A stretch of DNA of 10,210 nt, from contig JAJYNT010000472.1 in NCBI GenBank assembly GCA_021786215.1, forward strand, positions 1 through 10,210, in the 5' to 3' direction. Source of the stretch: Chloroflexota bacterium (lineage in GTDB: Bacteria > Chloroflexota > UBA6077). Shown here piece after piece: positions 1 through 7,347 of the stretch (within the stretch, counting starts at the first letter, position 1; every line of letters starts with the position of its first letter). The translations under genes and the position numbers were made by a program. Under the pieces are notes generated by a model. The model worked only from the letters and a program-made list of their open reading frames with translations, did no database searches and had not been told where the DNA came from.

Positions 1-197
1 ACACCTCATTGGCCAACCATCCCCTGTACAGTTATCTCGACAAAGTGGGAAAGCTGCTGCTGGTCGTCCGTCCGGGTCTGAACGGCACGGAACTCCCCTA
101 CGACTCGGAGGACACCACGACCCCATTCTGGCATCTCTTCGACAGGGCGCGGCCGGGTCCAACCGTGATGGTGTATCAACTACCCGGGAAAGAGTAG
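1..197 (+). CDS. C-terminal end of a GT39-like membrane glycosyltransferase (5' end outside window)
   Basis: The frame is open from the left edge and stops at TAG 195-197, so only about 64 C-terminal residues are present and the start lies upstream. The segment ends in a soluble tail with PYDSEDTTTPFWHLFDRARPG followed by PTVMVYQL. The intact GT39-type gene at 7348-9516 has the matching tail PYAQDDVYTPFWYVLQRERPG and PTVRIYRM at its own C-terminus, so the two are diverged paralogues. In GT39/ArnT-like enzymes this part is the extracytoplasmic C-terminal domain that follows the membrane core. The Leu codon TTG at 9 is almost certainly internal and not a start. The gene is convergent with 448-2409. 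Family assignment rests on the paralogue match; activity and substrate cannot be judged from this piece. Confidence 0.8.
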   Translation, partial: TSLANHPLYSYLDKVGKLLLVVRPGLNGTELPYDSEDTTTPFWHLFDRARPGPTVMVYQLPGKE

Positions 198-447
198 CCA
201 CCAGGGAAACGGCTCTGTTGCAAGATCTCTCGGCTCAGTCCACTGATCTCACATTCTTTGCTTTCGCCTGGCCTGCCTGGCTTTGCCCTCGACCACTTGT
301 ACCTTAGTGACGATCCTATCTTGCAACTTGAGATCCTCACCGCCTGCGCTTCAGCGCCTTGCCTCAAGTGTCGTCACATCTCGCACAGCGTCAACAACTG
401 CTACGCCGACTCGCTCCCAGAAGAACTCCTGAAAATGTATTTCGTCC
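198..447. other. Intergenic gap between convergent genes
   Basis: This 250-bp stretch separates the two convergent genes. I find no convincing gene. A short GCGC-TTCA-GCGC hairpin (346-357) and a 10-bp inverted repeat (217-226 with 318-327, GTTGCAAGAT) are present. Neither has a T-tract, so neither is a clear terminator. Confidence 0.5.
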
Positions 448-2409
448 CTAATACTGCTCCATGTTGATTAGCAGGAAGTGTAGAGCAACGATCGCCAGGA
501 ACCATACGAAGAGGATCGTTGCCGCACGGAAGTAATCGATCGCGTTTCCCACTCGCCTGACATCGGCACCCGCGTAGTGCTGGTCGACGTTGTCGGGAAA
601 ATGGGCCATGTAATCCGCGGCATCGGGGACGTATCGCGAGTCAGACTGGCGGAACCTCATGACCGGCAGCGGGTACGGGTCGATGAGCAATTCGGTCGCC
701 ATGACGTGCACGTCAGAGGTCATGAGAGGAGTAGTATTGGGACGTCCCGGTGTCACTGGGCCCGCTAGCATGGAAAGCTGTAACACCACCAGCAGCGCGA
801 TGACTCCATATACTATCGACTTGAGCCCTGGACGGCGGCAGTGGGCACAGAGGTAGTTGACTCCGTAGGCTGCCGTCACGGCCAACAGCGGAAAGCCGTA
901 GGAAATATGACGGAAGAAGTCGTGAAACTTGGTGGCCTCGGCCGGGATGGGTCCCACGAAGAAGACCATAACTACGTTTCCCAGTGCGGTGACCGGCAGA
1001 TAGATCAGGGAGAAATCCCTGCGCACCATCTGTATCGTCCCGACAGCCACCATTGTCAGGGCCAATCCCACAAAGAGAGCCAGCACGGACTCTGAGAGAT
1101 TGAGCGCTGACGCGTACATGCTGAAGAGGTGATTCTGGCGAACAACATCCAGAGTCTTGGTGAAATTCGCCAGGCTCAGCGTGTCGGAATGATTTCCAGG
1201 CCAAATCATGCCGAACTCCCTGAGGGTCACCGCAGAGAAGCACGCTGCCACGGCTCCGAAGACCACAGAAGAGAGCCAGAAGCCACGCTCTCGCCATCGC
1301 ATCATCAAATCTGCAGCGTACATAGCTGCCATGTATAGGATGCCCTCTGGACGGGCAAGGGCAGCAGCTCCGGCAGCAAGGCCGGCCGCTACCTGCCACC
1401 TCACAGCCCCACCAACCTTGTCCGCCTTGACTCTCAGGTAAGCCGCCAGGACCACAGTCGTCATCAGCAGTCCGTCGGCCTCTCCGACGTCCAGAGTGTA
1501 GTTGCGGAAGAGTGGGAAGCTTCCCACAAGACAGGCGGCCAGGAAAGCTAGCAGAGGGTTGTTCGTTACACCTCGGACCAACAAGAAGACCACGAGGGGC
1601 AGCAGCGCACTCCCGACTATCAATGGTAAGTAGCTGCCCAGGGTGTTGTGACCCACTATCTCGAAGGAACTCACCAACATTCCGGGCAGCAGCGGAAACG
1701 AGATGAAGTATGGGGCAACGCCCCCCCTCACCTGAACGGCGTCGGTGAAGGTGGACGGGTAGTGTCCAATGGTAATCCAACCATCGGCCGTCGCCCAATA
1801 CCTCCAGAAGTTCACGTTGATCATAGACAGAGAGGCAACCGACAACAACGAGCCAATTGCAAGGATAGCCACGGGCAACAATAGCGACAGGTCGGGCACT
1901 CCCAGGAGGCTGCTGGCTGTCGGCGCTCCTGTTCTTATCTCGGCGAGGCCACGTCCAATCCACACAACACTGTAGATAACGATTCCCCACGCCAGCGGCA
2001 GCACGGGCCAAGATCTGTGCGACAAGAGACGCATGCAAGAAAAGTTCGAGAACAGGTAGCTGTGTATCCCATCCGACAGGTAACTTGCGGAGACTAAGCC
2101 TATGCTCAACAGGGCCACGGGAACCGTGACAACCAGCAGCAGCGCAGGCTTATAGCTGCTCAAGCAAACTCTTCCGCCCACAATCTTTGGCCGCGTCCAC
2201 CACGCAAACACTGCCGCTAACCAGAATGCCAGCGAGCCCAGCCACAGTCTGGATATTCCCGACAGCGTCGTCCTATCCAGTAGCACGACCGTAATGGCCA
2301 AAGCACTCCCTACCGACACAGCTGCCAGCCACAACACAACGGCCACCTGAAGTCGGCTCTCCTCGTCCGCCACAACCAGATGCACTGACGGAATAACGTC
2401 GCCCCGCAA
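448..2409 (-). CDS. Polytopic GT-C-type membrane protein, ARPEG subfamily (gene A)
   Basis: This 653-residue protein has more than ten hydrophobic segments and a short C-terminal tail after a last helix near residues 628-647. It is most likely a GT-C-fold glycosyltransferase acting on polyprenyl-phosphate sugars at the membrane. It shares positions and motifs with the neighbouring 2643-4700 product: YLSDGIHSY (110-118), FEIVGHN (249-255), ARPEG (352-356), FGMIWPGN (399-406) and DFFRHISY (497-504). The aligned first-loop position that is DD in the neighbour and DE in the 7348-9516 product reads NVN here (198-200), so the catalytic acid may be lost or moved; D209 in ATADGW is a shared alternative. 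The start is TTG at 2409, with AGGAG eight bases upstream and an in-frame TGA further up with no better codon between. Substrate unknown. Confidence 0.8.
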   Translation of the reverse strand: MRGDVIPSVHLVVADEESRLQVAVVLWLAAVSVGSALAITVVLLDRTTLSGISRLWLGSLAFWLAAVFAWWTRPKIVGGRVCLSSYKPALLLVVTVPVALLSIGLVSASYLSDGIHSYLFSNFSCMRLLSHRSWPVLPLAWGIVIYSVVWIGRGLAEIRTGAPTASSLLGVPDLSLLLPVAILAIGSLLSVASLSMINVNFWRYWATADGWITIGHYPSTFTDAVQVRGGVAPYFISFPLLPGMLVSSFEIVGHNTLGSYLPLIVGSALLPLVVFLLVRGVTNNPLLAFLAACLVGSFPLFRNYTLDVGEADGLLMTTVVLAAYLRVKADKVGGAVRWQVAAGLAAGAAALARPEGILYMAAMYAADLMMRWRERGFWLSSVVFGAVAACFSAVTLREFGMIWPGNHSDTLSLANFTKTLDVVRQNHLFSMYASALNLSESVLALFVGLALTMVAVGTIQMVRRDFSLIYLPVTALGNVVMVFFVGPIPAEATKFHDFFRHISYGFPLLAVTAAYGVNYLCAHCRRPGLKSIVYGVIALLVVLQLSMLAGPVTPGRPNTTPLMTSDVHVMATELLIDPYPLPVMRFRQSDSRYVPDAADYMAHFPDNVDQHYAGADVRRVGNAIDYFRAATILFVWFLAIVALHFLLINMEQY

Positions 2410-2417
2410 TTCACATT

Positions 2418-2422
2418 CTCCT
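2418..2422 (-). promoter_or_regulatory. Shine-Dalgarno site that decides the TTG start of gene A
   Basis: On the minus strand AGGAG lies 8 nt before TTG 2409-2407. The ATG that comes only two bases after AGGAG runs straight into TGA (ATG TGA) and cannot start the protein. This supports TTG as the real start. Confidence 0.6.
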
Positions 2423-2606
2423 GTTCGCTTAACAGTTCAGCGACACGGACCCAGACAACTCCTCGCGGTAGGCTCTGCATCCTAGCCCACGCACGCATGG
2501 ACGATTCAGCAAACTAGGTCAAGCTCCTTCTGCAGCCCTCCAAGTCTGCCCAGAATCTTGGGTAATGCGTCAAAACTGAAAGGCGGGATCTCGACAGTAC
2601 AGGCCT

Positions 2607-2627
2607 CTCGACAAATCCCTTGTCGAG
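2607..2627 (-). terminator. Perfect hairpin downstream of gene B (terminator-like, no U-tract)
   Basis: CTCGACAA (2607-2614) and TTGTCGAG (2620-2627) form an 8-bp perfect stem around a 5-base loop. The hairpin starts 15 bases after the TAG of the 2643-4700 gene in its direction of transcription. No run of T follows on the minus strand, so it may be a transcript-end stabiliser or weak terminator rather than a canonical intrinsic terminator. One arm's TCTCGACA also occurs as a direct copy at 2589-2596. Confidence 0.45.
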
Positions 2628-2642
2628 GACATGGCCGAGGCT

Positions 2643-4700
2643 CTACTGTGAAGTGCCGGTCTCGCTTGGCCGTCCCATCTTATGTGCTTGACCAATCCAG
2701 CTGATGAGTCTCCGAAACATGGATCGACTTTCCTGTAAACTAGCGTGTGATGGGAGTAGCACCAACACAAGGGCAGTCAGATACAGGTAGAGAGAGGCGC
2801 TCTGGTAGGCGGTCCCCGTAGTATGTCTCACAGCATCAAACCTACTGAAGAAGTTGGCCAGGTAATCCGGATAGCCCCAAAGCGAATTGCCCCAAGCGGT
2901 GACCACCCAGTATCCGTCGACGCGCTCGAATCCGAATACAGGCAGATGCAAGGGCTGAGTTCCCATTATGTCCACCAGATTGAAGCGCCCGCCCCCTAGC
3001 AGGTTTCCGGCATCATCACCGAAGTTCAGGCTTGGTTTCGACAAGAGATGGACATTCCACAGCACGGCGCCAAATAGCAACAGGTTTAACGTGAGCAGCC
3101 CCGCACTTCGCAACATTTGACGCTTCAACAGACTTAGGCCACCAACAACCGCAGCTGCGGCTGCCAGTACCAACAAGGGGAGAGGATACGACACATGCCG
3201 AAAGAAATCGGGCCACAGACGCGCACCAGATACTCGCGGGTCCACCAACAGAACTGAAACGACATTTATCCATGCCGGCAAGTAGAGCAGTGACAACTTC
3301 CAATGCTGGTAGAACAACGGCATGGATCCAACCGCACTCACCACCACGAGAAATGCGACCCAGCCCAACAACTGTCCAGCGGAAAGCCGCATCTGATTCG
3401 CTAGGGTCGGGATAGGCACTCCAGCAAGCACTTGCCAGTTGGCCATCACGTTCTGCAGCCCCAAGGCACCGACCCAGTTCCGTGGCCAGGGCATTCCAAA
3501 CGTAGTCATCATCACCAACGAGAAAGCAGCCACCGGTATAGCAAACATGATAATCGCAGCCGCCTTTCGCCCAGGTGCAACCCGCAGGGGCAACGCGACC
3601 AGCAGGTAGATGCCTGCATAGGCGGCGCCCTCTGGCCTGGTTAGAGTTACCACTGCCCCCAACAAACCGAACAGCACCCAAGTCCGCATGCGCTGATCAC
3701 CCTTTACGAGTCGAACAAACAGCCAGCAACAAAGCGCCAGCACAAGGAAGAAAGTTGAGTCCGGGATTGTCCAGTTCAGGACATAAAAACGGAGCGGAGG
3801 AAACAAGACCAAAAGGCAGGTAGCTGAGAGAGCTACCACTCGATAACCGACCACCTCTCGAAACAATAGATAAATGGCGCCAGGTAGCAAGACGTTGGAC
3901 AAAACAGTAGGAATATAAACAGCGACCACGTTGTGGCCAAAGACCCCAAAAGACGCAGCTATCAGCCCTGGATAGAATGGCAAGTCAATGAGATATTTTG
4001 ATAATCCCCCAGCAACAAAGAATGGCTGCCATAACCCCGCCACCACCGCTACTGGATAGGGAGCGTGAGACCAAATCGCATCAGCAATAGGCCAGTAGCG
4101 CAGAAGAAAATCGTCAAACGGGCGATCCAGGTAAGCAGACACCTGGAAAGCTCCTAGAACCGCCAAGATTGCAAGAATCAGGATCTCTCGCCAGCGCGCA
4201 AGGGTCATGCTGTACGCCTGCCCAAGTGACGATTTATTACCTGACTGAAGCATGACCAACTGCAGCAGCATGCTACTGATTATGAAAACAAACAATAAGG
4301 CGAGAGCCTTTGGCTGGTTCAGGTAAACGAATGAAAAGTAAAAGTAGTTGTTGATCTGGTCAGAAACGTAGATCAGCAGTAGCGGCAGAACCGCGCCAAG
4401 AATCAATGGTGACGCAGGGATGATAGCATGTGCCACATGGATGCGCCCCACCTTTGAACGCAGTAATGCGAAGTAGGCCACCCACCACCCAATTACGCCA
4501 CTCGTAATGAGCATTAGAGTCAAGCTGTGTAGCCATCCACGCACAACCTCGTCCAATGGTATTCGGCCAAATAAGATAGCGTCCATCAGCACTGCTACAC
4601 TAGCACCCAGCAGGACCACCAACAGAACCCAGACAGGCAACCACCAATGGCTAGCAGCCTGACCGGGGTCACGACTGTTTTGAGACTCTTCTGTCCGCAT
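2643..4700 (-). CDS. Polytopic GT-C-type membrane protein, TRPEG subfamily (gene B)
   Basis: The product has 685 residues and many hydrophobic helices, and is a paralogue of the 448-2409 product. Shared landmarks in order are YVSDQINNY (111-119), FDDFLLRYW (195-203), FGVFGHN (251-257), TRPEG (354-358), FGMPWPRN (401-408) and PDFFRHVSYP (497-506). The DD at 196-197 sits where GT39 enzymes carry the first-loop catalytic acid pair, which suggests an active lipid-linked-sugar transferase; this is inference. I chose ATG 4700 over the in-frame ATG at 4805 because GGAGAGGG (4712-4705) lies four bases before it and the extra 35 residues are polar and absent from gene A. It is transcribed first, 233 bp ahead of gene A, with a hairpin between them. 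Sampled GC is clearly lower than in the rightward genes. Acceptor and sugar unknown. Confidence 0.82.
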   Translation of the reverse strand: MRTEESQNSRDPGQAASHWWLPVWVLLVVLLGASVAVLMDAILFGRIPLDEVVRGWLHSLTLMLITSGVIGWWVAYFALLRSKVGRIHVAHAIIPASPLILGAVLPLLLIYVSDQINNYFYFSFVYLNQPKALALLFVFIISSMLLQLVMLQSGNKSSLGQAYSMTLARWREILILAILAVLGAFQVSAYLDRPFDDFLLRYWPIADAIWSHAPYPVAVVAGLWQPFFVAGGLSKYLIDLPFYPGLIAASFGVFGHNVVAVYIPTVLSNVLLPGAIYLLFREVVGYRVVALSATCLLVLFPPLRFYVLNWTIPDSTFFLVLALCCWLFVRLVKGDQRMRTWVLFGLLGAVVTLTRPEGAAYAGIYLLVALPLRVAPGRKAAAIIMFAIPVAAFSLVMMTTFGMPWPRNWVGALGLQNVMANWQVLAGVPIPTLANQMRLSAGQLLGWVAFLVVVSAVGSMPLFYQHWKLSLLYLPAWINVVSVLLVDPRVSGARLWPDFFRHVSYPLPLLVLAAAAAVVGGLSLLKRQMLRSAGLLTLNLLLFGAVLWNVHLLSKPSLNFGDDAGNLLGGGRFNLVDIMGTQPLHLPVFGFERVDGYWVVTAWGNSLWGYPDYLANFFSRFDAVRHTTGTAYQSASLYLYLTALVLVLLPSHASLQESRSMFRRLISWIGQAHKMGRPSETGTSQ

Positions 4701-4704
4701 TGTT

Positions 4705-4712
4705 CCCTCTCC
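4705..4712 (-). promoter_or_regulatory. Shine-Dalgarno site that decides the start of gene B
   Basis: Minus-strand GGAGAGGG followed by AACA and ATG at 4700. It is the purine-rich site that favours the shorter start over the in-frame ATG at 4805, before which I see no comparable site. Confidence 0.65.
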
Positions 4713-4875
4713 GTTTCCACCACTACTACAATGCTTGATGACCGATCCTCCAAACAGCGCTTCCGTCATAGATTGCAAGGTCGAACTGGGCTGATAATAG
4801 GCCACATGGATCTGTCGGCATCACCAAGAAGATGAGCCGAAATGGTCGACCTATGCGGCCATCAGCTTTAGAGCT

Positions 4876-5787
4876 CTACGGTGCTATCCGCTTGAGCTCC
4901 CAGTCCTCCCAGACGAAGCCGTAGGTATTGGGCGCCCCTTTCAGCTCTCCACGAAACAACTGCTCGGTCACCGCCTTGGTGAAGGCTTGCACCTTCAGGG
5001 TGCGGTCCCCGTACACCACCTGCACCGCCTCGGTGATGCCGTTTCTCCATACCTCGGCATTGGTGTTCTGCAGAGTGTCGGGCAGACCGCCAAACACCAC
5101 CTTGGCCCCCTTGGGGAACTCGGGCTGCATCTCGCGCAGCTGCAGCAGGGTTTTGTGGGCAACGAAGCCTGCCTGTTGCCACCAGAATAGCTGACGCTGA
5201 GACTCCCCGAACGACAGCACCACGAACCGGGGGATGATCGCCAGAACGGCCAGGGCAGCAGCTCGCGATTCGGGGCGAAGCTTACGATAGAGATCGACCA
5301 GCACGCTGGCGATTGCTATGGAAAAGAACATCAGGAGCGGGTACAGGTAGCGATAGGCCTGGCCGTCCAGCAACACCAAAGGAGTCATCCCCAAGGCAAA
5401 AGAGATCAGCGAAAAGCGAGCGACCAAGCCTCCGCGCGCCCACAGCAGGACCACCACGAGGACCACCAGCCCATAGGACAACAGCATGCCGAAGGCATCG
5501 GTCATGCCCAGCAGCCTGATCGCGGCATCGGGATTGGTAGGAAAGAGCACCAGATCCCTGGTGAAGCTGTGCCTATCCTTGCTGGAGGTCCCAAGAGAAC
5601 TGCTGCTCGCAGCCAGCAGCCATAGGTCTAGCACGAACAGACATACCACACTCCGATTCACGTGAGATATCCAGCAACGGATCAAAGGGCTCCCACCCTG
5701 CACCGATCCGCTTCCCGGAGACCGGCAGATAGCATCCAATGACCCTGGAGGATAATGGTGAACGGAAACCGATCGAGCCTGACCCAA
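4876..5787 (-). pseudogene. Probably 5'-truncated GT-C-like gene; C-terminal half only (gene E)
   Basis: The frame encodes about 303 residues, but only a TTG at 5787 or an internal ATG (codon 95, nt 5505) could start it. The first 40 or so residues are polar and not membrane-like. From about residue 43 it looks like the rear half of a membrane glycosyltransferase: helices near 45-60, 101-116, 126-140 and 148-164, an AYRYLYP motif at 144-150 typical of late GT-C helices, another helix near 176-193, then a soluble domain (200-303) ending in GFVWEDWELKRIAP. The N-terminal catalytic loop with its acidic motif is missing. The last 28 codons are identical in DNA to the gene entering at the right edge (10122 on), so this is best read as a truncated duplicate. 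A short functional protein is less likely. The full-length sister should lie just beyond the window and would show the breakpoint, which I place near 5600-5700. Confidence 0.65.
4880..4964. repeat. Direct repeat copy 1 (85 bp, identical to 10126-10210)
   Basis: All 85 bases match copy 2 with no mismatch, including every third codon position. It covers the last 28 codons of gene E. The second copy runs off the right edge, so the true repeat is probably longer. Both copies have the same orientation and are 5246 bp apart. Confidence 0.95.
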
Positions 5788-5910
5788 GCTCTCGCTTGAA
5801 CTGTTGCCATATTATCATGAACAACCGGGAGAGAGAATTGCCAAGCGTTCAGACTCTGCCAATCCTACGGTTCCAAGCCAGACCTAGAGCTTCGACCTCA
5901 TACCAGGACG

Positions 5911-5939
5911 TTGACCATTGCCCAAACCGAACCTACAAT
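5911..5939 (+). promoter_or_regulatory. Near-consensus sigma-70 promoter for the leaderless gene F
   Basis: TTGACC (5911-5916), a 17-base spacer and TACAAT (5934-5939) match the sigma-70 consensus at 10 of 12 positions. Transcription would begin about 7 bases after the -10 box, that is at or next to ATG 5947, which predicts a leaderless message. The TTG of the -35 box is in frame with the gene and could be mistaken for a start codon. Confidence 0.6.
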
Positions 5940-5946
5940 GTCGCCC

Positions 5947-7296
5947 ATGCGAGAAGTGACGGACTCCTCTCCCATTCCTAAGAAACGCCTCGGCATCATC
6001 CGAGACGAACATCTAACCCTCGCCTCCTTGCTGCTTGCCGGCCTGGCAGTGCGGCTCTGGCTGGTGCCCAAAGGAGCCTATCTGCCCGACGCTGTGCAAT
6101 TCAAGATCTGGGGCGAGCAACTGGCCTCGACGTCTCTCGCCAGTTTCTACCGGATGGCGGATCCCCCCACTGACTACCTTCCCGGTTACCTGTACCTGCT
6201 CGCCGCCACAGAGCATCTGCGAGCGCAGATCGATGGTCCAATCTCCATGCTGGGTGCCTACATCCCATGGCTGAAAGCGGCCCCCATCGTGGCCGACATG
6301 GTGGTGGGTGCCGGCGTTTACCTGCTCGGTCGCCGTTTCGCCAGCTCGAGACGTTCCCTGGTCGCCACGGCTCTGGTGATCTTCAATCCGGGTGTCATCT
6401 TCGTAAGTGCCGTCTGGGGCCAAGTCGACTCCGTCGGGTTTGCCCCTGCGATGCTCTCTCTCGTGGCACTCGTCAACGGTAATCCAATACCGGCGGCAAT
6501 TCTGGGAGGTGTGGCCTTCGTGGTGAAGCCCCAGTATTCGCTTTTCCTGGCCGTGGCCGGGATCTCGTACCTCAGAGCAGAGTCGCTCCGCCTCCCGCCT
6601 CTCAATACCCTGGATGCCAAAGGGGTCTGGGGACGGTGGGTATTGTGGAGGTTAGCGCTGCCGATAGTTGCTCTGGTCGCGACACTTCAGCTTCTGCTGC
6701 TGCCATTATCCGTCTCCCTCTGGCCGGGGCCGAACGTAGCGTGGACGCTGCGCTCTTGATTGATGGTGGCGGGAACCAAGTTCCCCGTAACCAGCTCCTT
6801 CGCTTTCAACCTTTAGGGCACGCCGGTCGCGGGCATGGAACGTCCAGACTCCACCCCGGGCTGGCTGTCGCTCAGCTATCAGGTGTGGGGCTTCATCTTG
6901 CTTGCTCTGGTGATAGCAATAGTCCTCTGGGTAGTATGGAGAAAGCCCAACGACCTGGCCGTCACCCTGTGGGGGTCTTTCGTTGTTTCCTACGCCTTCT
7001 TCGTTCTGCTCACCAGGATTCACGAGCGCTACCTGTTTGCCGCGGTTCCCCTTGCCGCAGCAGCCACAGTTTTCAGTCGATGGATGATCCTCCCCTACGT
7101 GACCACGTCGACACTGTATCTTGCCAACCTCCTGTACGTGTACTCGCTATGGCAATTCTGGCAACCAACCGCTGAGGAACAACCGCCCTCCGTGGTAGCC
7201 TTGCCCGGCCCAGGCGAGATCGACGCGCGTTGGGCTCCGAGTCCGGACGCCGGGGCAAACGCGTTCGTTGATCATCTTCATCGAATGAACGTATAA
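5947..7296 (+). pseudogene. Mannosyltransferase-like GT-C gene interrupted by two in-frame stop codons (gene F)
   Basis: The frame is continuous over 449 codons with no frameshift but carries TGA at 6757-6759 (codon 271) and TAG at 6814-6816 (codon 290). Both sides belong to one protein: D48 and FKIW (52-55) in the first loop, LPGYLYLL (78-85), NPGVIFVSAVWGQVDS (147-162), KPQ (194-196), then FAFNL (285-289) and RIHERYLF (357-364). These are marks of bacterial polyprenyl-phosphate-sugar-dependent mannosyltransferase-like proteins with WGQxDS and xHERY motifs. In relatives the AFNL motif is followed by Trp, and here that codon is TAG, one base from TGG. Both stops fit G:C to A:T transitions. 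The start is ATG 5947, placed at the predicted transcription start; ATG 5938 overlaps the -10 box. The protein as translated would end after 270 residues and lack the rear helices. Readthrough or assembly error are the alternatives. Confidence 0.85.
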
Positions 7297-7297
7297 T
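7268..7297 (+). promoter_or_regulatory. Promoter for gene C inside the end of pseudogene F
   Basis: TTGATC (7268-7273), an 18-base spacer and a perfect TATAAT (7292-7297). The -10 box overlaps the final TAA of pseudogene F (7294-7296). Predicted start of transcription is near 7304, giving a leader of about 44 bases before ATG 7348. The gene therefore need not depend on transcription through the damaged gene. Confidence 0.6.
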
Positions 7298-7347
7298 CTC
7301 TCTCGTCTGGCGACAAATCCCCCCAATTTTGACCCATTGGACGGCTT

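Noticed and set aside
217..327. 10-bp inverted repeat GTTGCAAGAT/ATCTTGCAAC around a 91-bp interior
   Set aside because: It could suggest terminal repeats of a tiny mobile element, but there is no target-site duplication, no coding content, and a 10-bp match in 250 bp can be chance.
713..2038. Long open frame (441 codons) antisense-frame-shifted inside gene A
   Set aside because: Its translation is rich in Arg, Cys, Ser and Pro with no helices or motifs, while the overlapping frame has clear GT-C motifs. It is a by-product of the GC-rich coding sequence.
4794..4822. Possible -10 box (minus-strand TATTAT, 4799-4794) for gene B
   Set aside because: No acceptable -35 box at 16-19 bases; too weak to list as a promoter.
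5573..5824. 83-codon minus-strand frame beginning at ATG 5824 upstream of gene E, considered as its missing N-terminus after a frameshift
   Set aside because: It contains no membrane helix or acidic GT motif and does not look like the front of a GT-C protein.
6636..7175. Plus-strand open frame spanning the two nonsense codons of pseudogene F, considered as a programmed frameshift product
   Set aside because: Its sequence is not hydrophobic and lacks family motifs, whereas the original frame resumes perfectly after the stops. No frameshift is needed.
7323..7340. CCAAT...ATTGG 5-bp stem just before gene C, considered as a translation-control hairpin
   Set aside because: Stem of five A/T-containing pairs with an 8-base loop; likely unstable and not distinguishable from chance.
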